From contig MU266523.1 in NCBI GenBank assembly GCA_021014945.1, positions 1-54,004 on the forward strand: a stretch of DNA of 54,004 nucleotides. The letters are read 5' to 3'. Both the position numbers and the translations under genes were made by a program. Origin of the DNA: Leucogyrophana mollusca. Taxonomy: Eukaryota; Basidiomycota; Agaricomycetes; Boletales. Of this stretch, positions 35,139 to 47,794 are shown piece after piece. Below the pieces are notes generated by a model that was not told the origin of the DNA, searched no databases, and saw nothing but the letters and a program-made list of their open reading frames with translations. The stretch's first letter is position 1, and every line of letters begins with the position of its first letter.

Positions 35139-37049
35139 TCGGTGGCGTCGTTACGGGGAACTTGCACGCACTCTGCTCTTACGTAGCTGATTGACCCGAT
35201 CGAGGTGATGGAGCTTGAGCTTCGCCGGTGATTGAAAAGTACATGCTCCAGATAGGCAGATGTTACTGACAAGAATAGAGAAAGTTCGACTCCGTGAAGG
35301 TCGAAGGTGGTCAGCCAATCGGTGTTCAATTGTTGTATACTTATAACAGTATCTGCGCATTCACCCGCACGCAAGGTCGCGATTGGTGGGAAGAAACATG
35401 TGACAAGCACCCCGCCAGCGCAAGCACGCGTTTGCCTCGCTTGCTCAGGGGCAGCGGGGAAGCCTCGATAAGCACAGCAGTGGGACATATCGAGGCGGAA
35501 CAATACTGAAATCGCGGTTCCGCCTCTCGTAAAACCACCACGAGTTCTAGACATCCCTGCACCAGCTGAAGTAGACTACTAAAATTAGACAGCTCTGATT
35601 GAGAAGGTTGCTGTCAAGTTATTCAAGAGGACCGACACCCACGTTCGGTGCCGGTCCACCAAAGGAAATCATGCTTATCGCATGGGAAAGATCTGCTGTA
35701 GTCTTACGAGCGCGACTTTTGAAACATGGATAGTAAGCACACGAACGCTCCCCCGGGATAAGCCGAGAAGCATTGGACAACGGTCTGTGCCCACGATTTG
35801 AACATGTGACTGTGACCAGGCTTTGTGAAGTCCCCAACGAAAACGAGAGGCACATACGGAGAAACGAGAGTACCTGGACTGTCCTCTTCGAGGACAGCAA
35901 GAGGATGGTGTGATCGTGTTAACCGAGGAACCGTGATCAGTTAATGAGAGTGATCAGATGATGTCAGATTACTGTCAGGTCGGGCCGCCGGTCGACTTCG
36001 ATGAGGGAAGCTCGATGTGAGATGACTGTTTGCCCGCGGTAAAACTGTCGACGGAGCGCTTGACGATGGTCACACAGACACAGGGTATCTATCAATCCGG
36101 GGAAGGCCGTAGATTTGGTGACACGGCGAGCTTCGTATAGCGCTTGTTAAGCGGCCGGAGCAGTTGATTTGCTTTTGAAAATAGATAAGATTGTGTTCTG
36201 AGTCAAGATAGCCTCAAGAGAAGATGAAGCACACACCGAATGTAGTCCTGAGGGGTCGTCACTCCCAAGGTGCCATGAGCAAAACTCAGTGAAGTATCCG
36301 CGTTTCTGGGAAAACAAGAAGGGGGACGGAAGAACAGAATGGGGGATGAGACACGCAAACAAAGGACATGATGCAGGCTGAGATCCTAGGACACCGCGCG
36401 TGAGGGGGCAACATCGGTGACCAGAAGAAGGATAGTCGAACTGCAGTTTCAGCAGCATATCATGGCATGCCGCGAACGCTTACAACTATGTATGGACGAC
36501 CGGAACGAATATTGATGAAAGGTCCCCAAAATTACGCGAGGCGATTTGACGGGTAGCCTGAGTACAATCGCCAGGGAGGCAAAGGAACTGGAGGCTTTGG
36601 AAGTCAACTAAAAAGGTAGTAGGGCTCATGGTGCGCCCTTATCATTCGGAACAGGATATGGCTGCACCAGTCAAGAATCCCAGGGCCCTGGACCAGTCTT
36701 CTGCATTGGATCCGAAAATAAGGTCCATGCATGGCGCATCTCATCGTAGATCCATGGGCACATCGTTATGAGAACAGTTTATGAGAATAACCTTGGAATA
36801 AACTCCCCCGTTTGCGCAGCGAGGCAGGCGTGACTTGTGAGGAACGGCATCGCGCGGGAAATGAATCCGGCTAAGTGTTATAAGTACTATCACGAACGCC
36901 ACACTTTTCTTTCTTTACCCTCCGTGCTCAGTGCACTCGAGCTCTTTGTTCTGTGGCCTTTTCGCCTTTCATTTATCTAGGACACCTTTATCTCTCTCGG
37001 AGACGCTCCATACCATCACTCGGACCTCTGAACTCTTTGTCCTTTCGCC
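35139..37049. other. Intergenic region of about 1.9 kb
   Basis: No family is visible in the minus ORFs 35554-35015 (antisense to the synthetase end), 35900-35619 and 36458-36147. The last 170 bases before 37050 carry ttataag near 36877 and long C/T runs, a plausible promoter for the next gene. Confidence 0.4.
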
Positions 37050-37550
37050 ATGACCACCCTTCAGCCTTCGAATTCTTCAAACGTACGGGCAGACAAACTC
37101 GTCGCCCTTCCTAGTTTATCCTGTTCTCTGTCATCGCTACCACAAGCGAAGAGTATGGACAGCGTTTCGCTACATCCCAATATGTATGCCCAACGTGCAG
37201 CGGAGAGCGAAGCCAAGGTGTGCACTTTCCCGTGTCTCGCCGTCTGGCATAGGCGCTGAACGCGTCTTTTCAGCTCAAAAAGGTCCTGTCAAAAACTGCT
37301 GCATCATTTCCTCAGCAACCACCACCAATTCCCGCCTACATGAACCCTGTAGGTTTTGCTCAGGTATCCCTCCGAAGTTTACGCTTACAGGTGTCCTTTT
37401 CGGGAATTTGTTTTAGCCCCCCCATAACCCGAATGCACCAGGGTCATCATCACCGTTGATGATGCGAAAATCCGTAAGTATATTCTGCCTTGCGTCACTA
37501 GCGCGTCACTGAAGAGGAATCTGTCGTGTAGAAAACAAAATTCCAGGCTT
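37050..37550 (+). CDS. Small orphan protein, 111 residues
   Basis: Four exons (37050-37217, 37274-37363, 37417-37473, 37530-37550) join in phase 0 every time. The product has a Ser/Leu-rich start (PSNSSNVRADKL), a predicted helix around MYAQRAAESEAKLKKVLSK, a Pro-rich centre (QQPPPIPAYMNP, PPHNPNAPGSSSP) and a basic end MMRKSKTKFQA. It has no signal peptide or membrane span. All three introns are 53-56 bp with consensus sites, and the upstream DNA looks like a promoter, which supports a real gene. I do not recognise the family; the helical centre and basic tail would suit a small adaptor or regulatory protein, but that is a guess. Confidence 0.6.
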
Positions 37551-38826
37551 AAGGCCGCATCTCCTTTCTCTTTTCGTTGGGGACTATTGTAGACCTTGCA
37601 TTGGCAACTTATCACGGCACACACCACCGAGCAACCTTGCATATTCCGCCGTCACCTCATTATCGCATCGCATCTATAGACACACTGCATACCTATATTC
37701 ATACCATGGCATCCTTCCTATTCTCCGTGGTCTTTTGGTTCCTTTCGTTTTGTTGGTTCCCATCCAGTGCTTCAGTGGTTTGCCAATTGGATTTAATACT
37801 GGTAGCACACTTGAACTAGCCCCAGGTGGTGTCTATTTAGCTACTCAGTCACATATTTTAATGGATCTCAGGTCGAACATAGAGACTTGTCGTTATCATA
37901 TTGGGTATATACTTTGCACCCCCATTTGATCCCGCCCATACCAGTTCGTTGGCCCGCTCAGAATCAACATGGACCCACACATGGCGTATTGAAACCAGAA
38001 CTACGTGCGCCACGCAAATCATGTGTAGTTCATACTTCATTCCCTTATGTTGCCGAACTTACGATCGAAAGGTGAGTCAAGGCCCTTTCCCTTGAAGGAA
38101 TCAACCAATGAACGTCCAGCTGTGACGCTCAAGCCGTATCCAGTCTGGGCTAGGCATGCTATTTCTGCGGCATCCACTAAATGACGTGCCCACTAAGCCC
38201 AGTAGACTCTGAGTCTGTGAGCGAGAACCCTCATTGTCCAGTCTCATCCGACGGTCATGTGGGGCTCTAGAGCATGCGGATTTGCCTCTGAACCGCTGAC
38301 TTTTCTGTCCCACAGGATGGAGAGCGGCAGAAGGCTGGCCGTGTGGCTGACTGCCGTGAAAGCCCTTTTGCCGATCAAGGAGAGCGCGATCGTCGAGATT
38401 GCACTCTGGACTTGTTCCATATAGCAGTGATCCGCGTGCCAAGTCCCCAGGTCTGTTTCAGGGTGCTAGGTAGATGCGCCGACACCTTTTGACCCTACAC
38501 ATTTTTCCGATACGCCAAGTGCCTCGCTGACAACCAAGACAGCAAGTCGGATTTTCCATTGCTACATCGGACTTACTGAGACGACCCCCACGTTCGCCGG
38601 GCCCTTTCAATTATCCATCCACGTATCCAAATATCCGAGGTTTCCAGTGCGTTGTGGGCACTCCCTTGCAACAGAGGTTGGTACAGCCATGTTTTACGTG
38701 TTGCACCTCCAGACCGTGCAACCCGACTAGCCTTGTGGCGAAGGGTTTAGCCTTCACGTCCACATTCGAAAAGAAGCCTGGGAGGGTTTAATGCCAAGGT
38801 TAAAAGTCGCCGAAGACGAGTGCACT
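37551..38826. other. Intergenic stretch
   Basis: No supported gene. Plus ORFs near 37577-37929 are hydrophobic but overlap the likely 3' UTR of the small gene. The minus ORF 38442-38101 is unassigned. Confidence 0.35.
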
Positions 38827-39560
38827 CTAGATGGCTTCCTGTCCTGAAAGGGTCATGTCGTTCCAGACATGAGAACCTCGATACGGATGCGTTCGCAGGA
38901 ACACACTATCGAACGTCATGTGAGCACAATTCTTAACTTGCGTCATGTTCTCGAAGTTCCCGACGACAAGGGCAACAAACCCAATCTTATCATCTAGGCT
39001 CCTGCGATATCTACACGTAAAATCGCTGTGCGCCTTCACATCGCTGTCTTCGTCTAGATCATATATCAACTTCCGGCCGTACAACCGTTTGTTTCTCGCC
39101 GCGGCCGGTAAAGACCAGCTCAAATTGAAGAAGTCCGCGGGAGCTTGGCTCACTCAGCAAGTCAATTCTCAACGTATCAAGAGGCTCTCTTCAATACCTC
39201 TTTGCGCAGGGCATCACCGCTTTCTCTACGTCACCTGTCGAACAGAGTTTTAGGACTCAGTTGATGGCTAATTTTGCTCTTCCACAAGTCGCGGATCTCC
39301 TTTCGCCGAAGACAGCGTGCAAACCTCTCAAACTATTTCCCTTCGGACATTTTAGTATCATTGGTTTCTCTGTCTTTGCCGAGGGGTCACTTTTGCCCAA
39401 CTCAGTGGGGGACTTAGTTAGGCGATGAGTGATGCGCATGTCTCCAGTCGATGATAAAACCCAGCCGTGCTTCACCGTCATCAAATCCTGCCAGCCTTCT
39501 GTAACGGGGTGAGTCACGACCCTCTGTACATGGTTCTGCAACACATATTGACGGGCGGTG
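38827..39560 (-). other. Coding-like minus-strand segment, unresolved
   Basis: Two neighbouring minus-strand open frames, 39544-39257 and 39153-38827, have protein-like composition. The first reads THPVTEGWQDLMTVKHGWVL with later EKPMILKCPKG, the second GFVALVVGNFENMTQV and HPYRGSHVWNDMTL. They could be two exons of one gene or a decayed gene. I could not find splice sites that join them in frame, nor a start. No family is recognised. Confidence 0.3.
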
Positions 39561-40334
39561 TAAGATTTAGGTAGTCCCAGTGGACCATTTGTTTTACCTT
39601 CCCGGTGATCGAGCTATAGATTTCAAATTACAAAACTGTACACGCTTCCGCCGCCGAGGTTCCTATAGATCTACTCAGTGTGAAGGTCCAAAACTCGCTC
39701 ATGGGTACTTTGCACAGGTTTCGAAGGACGTAATAGGTTGCGCAATCCGAGGTGACTGTCCACCATTTATTCCAGCTTCACGCTACCCTGACATCATAAC
39801 CCAGGGTAAATTATTCTATTCTTTCGCCGGGCCATTTTTCTAATCACCAGACTGCAACTGAATTAATACTGGATCGCACACGCGATAGACCTGGCCTCCG
39901 GCAGCATTCCACTTTTCAGTTGTGGAATTACCCCTGTTTATCGGCCCCCTGCTGATTCTCAGCCACATCACCTGTGAATGAACGGCATCGTCAACCGACG
40001 CGACAAGGTCACGTGAAATCAAGATCAAAATGGTCAGAGCGTGGTCGGAATTCGGATGCATATGCCTTCACCAACACCGTGGCGGCCTGATTCCGGGTCG
40101 ATCCCAGGCTGAATCAAAACTGCCCTCGATTGCGGCTGGTCATCGCGATGTTCAAGGTGTATTCGCATGGTGTCTCTCGACTAATCTCTATATATACCTC
40201 TCTGTCGCTCTGCTTGAAGCATCGAGCATAATTTTGGAGCAGATTCTGTTTCTCTTCAGCATTTTCCCGCTTCTCGTGGGTCATTTGTCGAGGCACAAAC
40301 CCACCTAGTCGTGTCGAACAACCTCATCATCCCA
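39561..40334. other. Upstream region of the F-box gene
   Basis: The plus ORFs 39580-39843 and 40030-40308 show no family. The stretch before 40335 contains C/T-rich DNA and tatatacctc near 40191, a possible TATA element. Confidence 0.35.
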
Positions 40335-41938
40335 ATGCCTCAAGTGTTATTCCCTCCAGCTAGCCTGGACGGGCTTGTGGACGATGTTCTCATACAGGTA
40401 TTGCAAACTTCATCTGTTTCTACGATTTTGAGCCTGCGACAGGTATGACTCTTGTGATTGAAAGTAATCGTTTATCTTCTCACACGTATCTTATTGCTAT
40501 AGACCTCCAAACGATACTATTTCCTGACCGGACTACGGTGCATTTGGTACGCCAAGTTTTGCACAGAGGTCCTCGCACGCAACCTGCCGATACCCGGTCC
40601 CTCACACTCGTTATCTGTACTTCATTCTGAGGAGCTCGAGTACCGCACTCTACGCGCATTATATCTACAGCGCAAATGGCCACGACTTTCGCCACAGGTC
40701 CATGCTGCAAGTTCGCGCAAAAGTGACCCTGTAGATCAAGTGGTTTTAATCCAGGGCGGGGCGCAAGTGTTGACCGTACATGCGAATAGAGTCGTTTGCT
40801 GGGACATCGGTGGCGGATCTGGGGACAGCGTCTCGCCCGGGGTGAGAAGGATAGCCGAGTGGTCATCCCCCGGCGAAGGTATGTGTAAGATTTTCAAAGA
40901 TTCGGGGGGCTCGGACGTCATTGCTGTTGGTCCTCGGCACGAGTGAGGCTTTCTTTGTGTTGTCCATTCAGGGAACTGATACGTGGCAGGGAAAACGGGT
41001 TTGCCACAGTTCTGTCCCTCGGCTCGAAGCTTCCCTTCCGCAGTCTCTGCGAATACTCCCGCGTGCCAGGTGTCGTTGCTGGCATCACTGACCACCTGCT
41101 TCTCGTGGACACCACGGCTGAGCAAGACGGCGGCGGCCTGGAGCTGCTTGACTGGCATGCACAAACGACTGGTACCGTACTTCTCCCGTGCGTCCCCGAT
41201 CTGGTGAGTTTTAGCCCCATCACTACATCAGAGCACTCAAACGTGTGACCACAGTTTGGTACTTTCGTCGGTTACGTACTATTTTCACAACACATCCTTG
41301 TTGCATGGGAGTGTGCCATCAGCGTATTTCCGGTTCCCTCCGTGCCAGTCCATGGACAGGGGGTGATCGAGCACGTCCGAGTATTCATGTTCCAGGAGCC
41401 AATCAGTCGTCCCATCGCATTCTCAACCTGCGTCGCCCGTGGACCGTCCGATGCGGCGGTTCCTTCATACCCTGCATCTCAGGAAGCACCATTATCCATC
41501 ACCATAGCAGCTCGTCCGAAGACCAAACCTGCGAGAGTGTCGATGTCCATGCTGATACCACATATAAGTAATGACCTCACCGATACGTGTCCATTCCCAT
41601 ACGGCCTCGCACGGCTCTCGACTTTCGTTCCTGGAATCCTCGGCGATCGGGAGCATGGATACGCGGCTCAAAGTTGCACGGACATTTGTTTTGGGCCTGC
41701 TGGGCGTGGGTTATGCGTTATCGGTCAGGAAATGAGACTATGCACGCCCAGCCTGCTCATCATGCCTCCGTGTGAGATGCAATTTGGGCCTGCTTTTGAA
41801 ACGGGTAAGCCTATATATGAGCTGGATGGCGATGGGGATAGTATGGTAAGTGGAGAAAAGGTGGATTTTGATGAGGGAATGGGTCGATTCGTAGTTGCGA
41901 AAGCAAATGGGGGATTTGAGGTTGTACAATTAATGTAA
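40335..41938 (+). CDS. F-box protein with WD-like beta-propeller remainder
   Basis: Four exons (40335-40442, 40503-40942, 40990-41203, 41255-41938) give 481 residues. Residues about 9-60 resemble an F-box: a leucine-rich start (LDGLVDDVLIQVLQ), then SVSTILSLRQTSKRYYFLT. The remainder reads like the poorly conserved propeller of agaricomycete F-box proteins (LIQGGAQVLTVHANRVVCWDI, LDWHAQTTG, VLFSQHILVAWEC, RPIAFSTCV). Such proteins are substrate receptors of SCF ubiquitin ligases. The third exon start matters: the 47-bp intron 40943-40989 keeps the frame, while the earlier AG at 40972 would give a 29-bp intron. The target substrate is unknown. Family confidence is moderate because the F-box is divergent. 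Confidence 0.75.
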
Positions 41939-42352
41939 ACGGCTTTATACCAGCTAGCCCTGCCAGGTTTTATCTCATCCCCACTCAATCTCCATTACTT
42001 GTGCGTTGTGGAAATATGGGATTCAGAAGCAAGTTCAAACCGACCATTCCCTTTTGAGTCCAAGTAAGGAAGCTTTACTTTTGCTGGTGGCCTGTCAGCA
42101 GACCCAGTACGACCTTGGACCGAAGTCACTCGGTGGCCTTGCTGGACGAAAAGATATGAGTGAGGAGTTCAGGATGAAGCCTCAGTATCAGGAGTTAGTG
42201 ATCAACCAAAGGAGACTTTGACATCTACTGTGCCGTATTCTTAGTCCAGAGCCTGAAATTCTTGTTCGTTTGGCTGGTGGATAGATAGTACAACACAACG
42301 TCCTACACTCCCCATATAATAATCATTTGAAACCAGCAAGACCCTTCAACCC
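41939..42352. other. Spacer between convergent genes
   Basis: Likely 3' UTRs of the F-box gene and of the large orphan gene. No supported exon. Confidence 0.45.
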
Positions 42353-44452
42353 TCAGGCGTATTTTCCAATCAACACTGAAACCTTCTGTAACGCATTCTC
42401 CTCGTCGGTCTGACGGACTGCGGCGATCGCGGATGGCTCCGAAGTCGAGCCAACCTCAGATACCGCCTTGAGTATCGAGAGTTCGCTCTGGGCCTGTGGC
42501 TGATCAGTCTGCAACACTGTGATACCCACCGAAGCGGTTTCATTGCTGTTCGCCGTTGCAACATATCCGAAGACAGCGAGAACTTTTCCAGAGTCAATAT
42601 ACTGTCATAGCACATGGTCGATTCGACGTACGCTTATTATCCTTGTCTAAGGACGCCCAGGCTCTTCGAGTGGTACAAGATTCCAAGAAGATGTTTATCT
42701 TCAAGAAAACAGTGACCTCGTTCGCAGTGGCTTCGTCCGTGTGGGGATACACATAACCACCTAAGTTTGGATTTCACTGTGAGTCACGAAAGTTGGAAGT
42801 TGGATGAACCCATGCCTGGCTTTGGGATGACATCAGTTCCCCCTTCAGCGCCCAGGAAGACATCATCAGTGCCTTCCACCAGAAGCTTAACCCAGTCGGA
42901 TTTCTGATCGAAGTTGAGGGTGTCGACGACGAGATATGGCTTTGGCACCAATCCCTTGACGAATTTCTCGCAAGCTAGAATGGCCCAAACACCGCATGTG
43001 AATGAGTTGATGATACTGCCATAGCACGGAATTGTCGATTAAACGGAAGACAACGAGGCACGGAAAACTCACTTCGCACCAGTAGCCAGTGGAGCACCGG
43101 AGTAGTAAACCTTCAATACACCTGTCTTGGCTATGACTCCAGCACCTGCCAGTGCATCTCGCAACGCTTGGTCGGATTTGTTCTTGATCTCGCCAGTGCT
43201 ATCTTTGACGTACTTGGTGAACCATGACTTATAAGCGAGGGTGGTCTGCGTGACGTCGTTCTTGCTAAACGTTCCAGTTAAGCTCCACTCCGTCGCGACA
43301 AGTAACGCAGCTCCTTTGTAGCCAATCTGGGTAACGTGCTCGGGTGCGTCTGAAGTCAGCGGAATGAGGGTGGCGTAGTCAGCGCATACTAGTCAGTGGG
43401 ATGAATGGAAGCTCACCGGTAGTGCCGACGTCTCTGGTCCAGATATAAATTTGGCCACCGGATTGGGAACAGACGTAGACGGTTTGCTTTTTCGTACGAT
43501 TGTAGTACTTGGTCCATGCGCTGGCTTCGTCCTTCTCTTCGAGGCGCGTGAGTGCCTTGCTCACATCTTCGCCTGCTGCGACCTTGGCATCAAAGAGCTT
43601 TTCCCAATTGTCGGATTCTATATCGCCTGTAACCTCTCGAGCTAGCTGCTCTTCCAGGCGCATGCTGGAAGGCCTCGGCACCAAGGTAAGATTTCCAGTA
43701 CCACCTCCCCCGTTGTTATTCGCTTGCTTGGTATATTTCCCTGCGCAGCGTTAGCTTGCAGAATGATGTGACATAACGGAAGATTACCAATGTATTGTAG
43801 CCAGATAATGCACTCCGAATCTGAGTGACCATCAGCAACCACAGGGTGATAGCAGGAGGAAGGATACAGACTGTAATAAGCCTGAAGATCGACGAGTGGC
43901 GGGAAGTTGGCATCGTAGGTGGTGGTGACAACACTATTCCCGTTCAATCCGAAGTTGCTCGGACCTCTGGTGGAGCTATTGAGCCTGACGCGGGTCACAC
44001 GTCCATCGCCTGTCAGTGACAACGCTGTGGACAAAATCTGTATCAGCTATGTTCAGGACGAGGAGCCTTAGGAGCATACTGGACGTAAATGTGATCTTTT
44101 CGCCATCCTGACGATTCCAGTTTTCAGTATACTGGGTCTCTTTCCCCATGATCTTCGTCCAGACGTTGTTTGGATAGCCGATCTGCATCCCAACAAGGTT
44201 ATAGCACTCTTTGTCGGTGAAATAAAAGCGTAAGGCGGTAAGCGTGTCCTCTCCTCCAGTGTATATTGTATTATCGCCGACCGACACATAGTCTGAAGAC
44301 GGGGTCTTGGCGGCGGCGGACCTTAAGTTCGCGACGGCGGCTGGCAACTGCGGCTTATAATCCTTGGGTAAGGCCAGGATATCGGCGTTCTGGTCTACAA
44401 CTTGGAAACCAGACCGCAGGAGAGAATGTTCGAGTGGTGACAGTTGAGGCAT
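42353..44452 (-). CDS. Hypothetical protein of 591 residues, family not recognised
   Basis: Seven minus-strand exons (44452-44080, 44024-43788, 43740-43417, 43349-43073, 43015-42810, 42760-42632, 42582-42353) join in frame with introns of 47-67 bp. The start MPQLSPLEHSLLRSGFQVV shows no signal peptide and no membrane helix is evident, so it should be soluble. Readable segments are TALRFYFTDKECYNLVGMQIG, a stretch of Asn/Gly (NNNGGGGTGN), EEQLAREVTGDIESDNWEKLF, TKKQTVYVCSQSGGQIYIW, and LLVATEWSLTGTF. Regular alternation of hydrophobic and polar residues suggests beta-rich domains. The last exon pair (GYVYPHTDEATANEV and VFGYVATANSNETASVG) is well formed. The whole looks like a genuine protein of a lineage-specific family; I assign no function. 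Confidence 0.7.
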
Positions 44453-47400
44453 GATGCAGATGTCAGAGTATGATGGTCTTGTCTCTGCGAATCCGTTGCC
44501 ATTTTATAGAAAACTCTCCTGCGCGATGACAAATGTACGCTTTACAGTGATGTCCCATCGATTGAGGGAAAATCTAAAAAGATAGTCAGACCCTGAGGAT
44601 GAGAAGATGTTCTTAGAGAAAGGTAGACGATTGGTCGCACTTATTCCATCACAGGACGAATGGAAGGCCCTCTTCCGTTGATACGGATCTAAGGAAATTA
44701 TCAAAGTGGTCAGTAACGCGAGGATTGGACACTGGTTCGAGGGATTTTCAAAGCACCGGGCGCTCGCTCTGGAGATCTGCGAAGTGAAAACATACTTTAC
44801 GTGGCCGATTGACGAAGGACAATCAGCTGATGTTCGCAGATGGGCGAGATGTCGGCAAGAATTTGATAGATTTTGTCCGTATTTGCTTCAAAGGTCCGTT
44901 GACAGCGCTTCCATGGAGCCCTTCCTCGTTGAAAACATGAGTCTGGAAGGCAGAGAAACGCTCAGACTCACGTACTGTCCCATCCAAAATTGCCAGAGAC
45001 GGTGCTTTCCGAAGGCATCTGCTTCTACCGCCCGCCATGGGAAACGGCGAGACGCCAGAAAGCTCGCTAGTAGAGGGAGGTCAGAAGTCCGAGAACACTT
45101 TCCATGACATGGGAGGCGCCCGTTATTTTGAATGTTTCCGCAGTCGATATCTTGCCGCTCGTGCATACCACTGTTGTGCTATACTTGAGTCAGTGGACCT
45201 GAGAAAATAGCGCTCGGAACCCGAAAGCAAGGAACAGCGAGATGGGCCCCGTCTGTTTGACAGGGACGATTTAAATCATCGCCTCGGGCGGCATGGACGT
45301 GTTGGGTCTACTTGACTGGCAAGATTAACGTGGCCGGTTGAAAGGCAAACAACGCCTTTTTGCCTCGCGCCCTACGCACGGCTGGTCCATTGCAGTATCG
45401 CTGTCAGAACAACCTGTTTCCCTTACCTTGTTTTCCTGTGGATGCAGTGTATGGCCAAGCGCCGACCCCTGAGGCGTCAAAGCGCTGACAAAGAGAAAGT
45501 GCTCGCAAAGCCGGATATTAAAGTTGTAGGTGTCTGGCGTCTGAGGAGACACCTATGTACGGACTGATCCGAATCCTGACCAACTTTAATGGCACTTGCG
45601 GAAAACAGAAAACACAGGAGTACGTACAGAAATTTTTACACGATCTTAGAGATATCAGAAGTCGAATAGCATATCATGCCCCGTATCCTTCTCCCTTTCC
45701 CGCCTCAACTTTTCGCAGTAGATAAACGTCATCACAATGACATCCAGCATGGCTGAATTGAGTGATGTATCTCGCTCTGAGTAACTCGAGCTCGTATTCA
45801 GTGCACGACAAGCATTTGCTGTCGCATAGATCTCGAGACAAAAGGTCCACCTCTAGGTCTCCTCTGTGTCCCTTTAAGCCGAAGAAACCCGGTCCTTTTT
45901 GGAAGATCGTCCTTCACGGTAGAGCTAAAGGGCGAAAGTTTGACCAAATTTGACGACAAGGGGACAAAGCGCGCACGGTGCAGACCCACAGTTCTGGGGT
46001 CCATGAATATGTTCGTCTACAAGGTGCGGTAAAGTGCGCCTTCTGCGAGAGCACAGGTCATGTAAGACACATTCAAGTTGACAGCTGAAAGCGCCTACAC
46101 ACCTACGGAGTATTCCTGTCGACGGGATAAATTGTTCGTCCACTTCCCCCACTCCCAGGCTGATGGCACTGCCCGCGTTTCCAAACCATCGTAGGCGCGA
46201 GGAACTCAGGGCGCACCATTCGATCTCCGCGAGACGAAAGAAGTTGTCCGTATCACATCTGGAGTCGTCGTGAATAAGACACCCGTGGCGAGGATGGTTT
46301 ACCCTTCCATATGGTCGATGTCCGCCGTGACCAGATAGATTCACAGGCCGTGGTGACCTTGTACAGCACTCGGCCCTCGAAACCACAAATGGTTGCTTTG
46401 CGAACACAATCGGGGGAAAAGACTAGTTTCATGGAAAGGGTGACTCGCAGGGCAGGCGTCTGGTTTCAAGGATCCGTTCGTGACTCTCCAGTGAACTCGC
46501 AGGTCCTGAAAAGTGGTGCTTGGTGGAAGAAGCAAGAGACTGCTGTGGTCATGTAATTGTAAGTAGTCCACTCCAGAACCCGGATCAAGGCGGTTTCTGA
46601 TTGGAGGGGATAGCAAGGGTTCCGTCCAGCTGTCGCCGCCATGTATACGAGTTTGCAATGTGTATATCCCGCTGAGATGATGTGTTGTCGATGCGGAACG
46701 TTGGCAATGGAACTGCAAGGGTTGTTTGGGCCCTAAACTTAGGCTTAGCTAGTATTTATTACAATTTTATTATAAAATTCATAATTCTGCTAAGAACGTG
46801 TAGCTGTCCAAAATCAACCAAATATTCTCCACACCTGCTTCCAACCGTGCGTGTGATGCTTGGTGACTATCGTTCCGGGATCGAAGGCGACAACAGTCGA
46901 GCTCATTGATCTCTGGCGCGTAAACAAGGGTCGGAGCTACCAGCGCTCGACAAGCCCTTGTTGCGTCGGACCGTCGGACCCCCATGCCACGAATGCGCAC
47001 TTTGAACGAAGGTGAAGCCACCAGCATTAGCAGACACTCTTTCCTATCTGGCCGGTGGCGAGCCTTCCGACTCAGACATGCTGGCAGACCGCAAACCGGA
47101 CCTGCTGATATGTAGGGCAACCTACAGTGGTGATTCTGGTGTTTCCTGCCACAATTGCTTATCAGTAACACATGGACATCCAACCGTTCACCAACCCCGC
47201 GACGCTAGCCCGTAATGCCAAGGTGAGAATAAGTTCTTTATCACATTGGAGGGCGATAAGCATCGAAAACGACACAGGAACAATGCGACGGCATGCAACT
47301 CCGAAGGACGATCTACTCCACTGAGCGCATCATACTATTGCAATGTCTATGGCTCCAAGGGACCGCAATGACAAACGGTGCACATTGAATCCTAATTAGC

Positions 47401-47794
47401 ACTCGCATTGATAGAGATGAGTATATTTTGCAAAGCACTTCTATTCTTAGGCAAGCAGATGCCCATCCTGCGTGCGGGGTGGGTTATCTGGGTGACATGT
47501 GACACTGACGGCATCGTCTTGTTCGCCGAACCCTGGGGGTCGAGCCAGCTATTCACTGGCACTGGCATTGGTCGTAGAGTGCGACCTTGGGCACGAGCCC
47601 TCCATTATGCAGTCTGGTTCCTGACAGCCGGTGAATCGTGCCCTTTACTGACCTAAGTTCTAATGCTTGTAGCGTGAAATGATATGAACAAGCGCTTGGT
47701 GTTAGGTGTCACATATTTCGTTATCTGCCGCAGTTCTAATTATGCGGGAGATAAGCCTCGTAGCCCGCTGGAGATACATATAGTCTTGTAAGCA
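44453..47794. other. Intergenic region of about 3.3 kb upstream of the urea transporter
   Basis: Open frames include plus 44706-45107 (133 codons), minus 46407-45925 (160), minus 46718-46341 and minus 47183-46779; none shows a family. A strongly A/T-rich island lies at about 46750-46800. The last 650 bases carry several GATA-type words described separately. Confidence 0.4.
47159..47755 (+). promoter_or_regulatory. Cluster of GATA-type (HGATAR) motifs upstream of the urea transporter
   Basis: HGATAR words occur at 47159-47164 (reverse), 47238-47243 (reverse), 47254-47259 (forward), 47484-47489 (reverse), 47721-47726 (reverse) and 47749-47754 (forward). By chance about two are expected in this length on both strands. 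GATA factors of the AreA/Nit2 type activate urea and other nitrogen-uptake genes in fungi, so the cluster fits nitrogen control. Occupancy is not shown. Confidence 0.45.

Noticed and set aside
35015..35554. Minus-strand ORF of 179 codons
   Set aside because: It is antisense to the last exon of glycyl-tRNA synthetase and has no family.
40943..40971. 29-nt intron in the F-box gene
   Set aside because: The later acceptor gives a 47-nt intron with the same frame and a normal size.
45925..46407. Minus-strand ORF of 160 codons
   Set aside because: Cys/Arg/His-rich composition typical of a chance frame; no domain.
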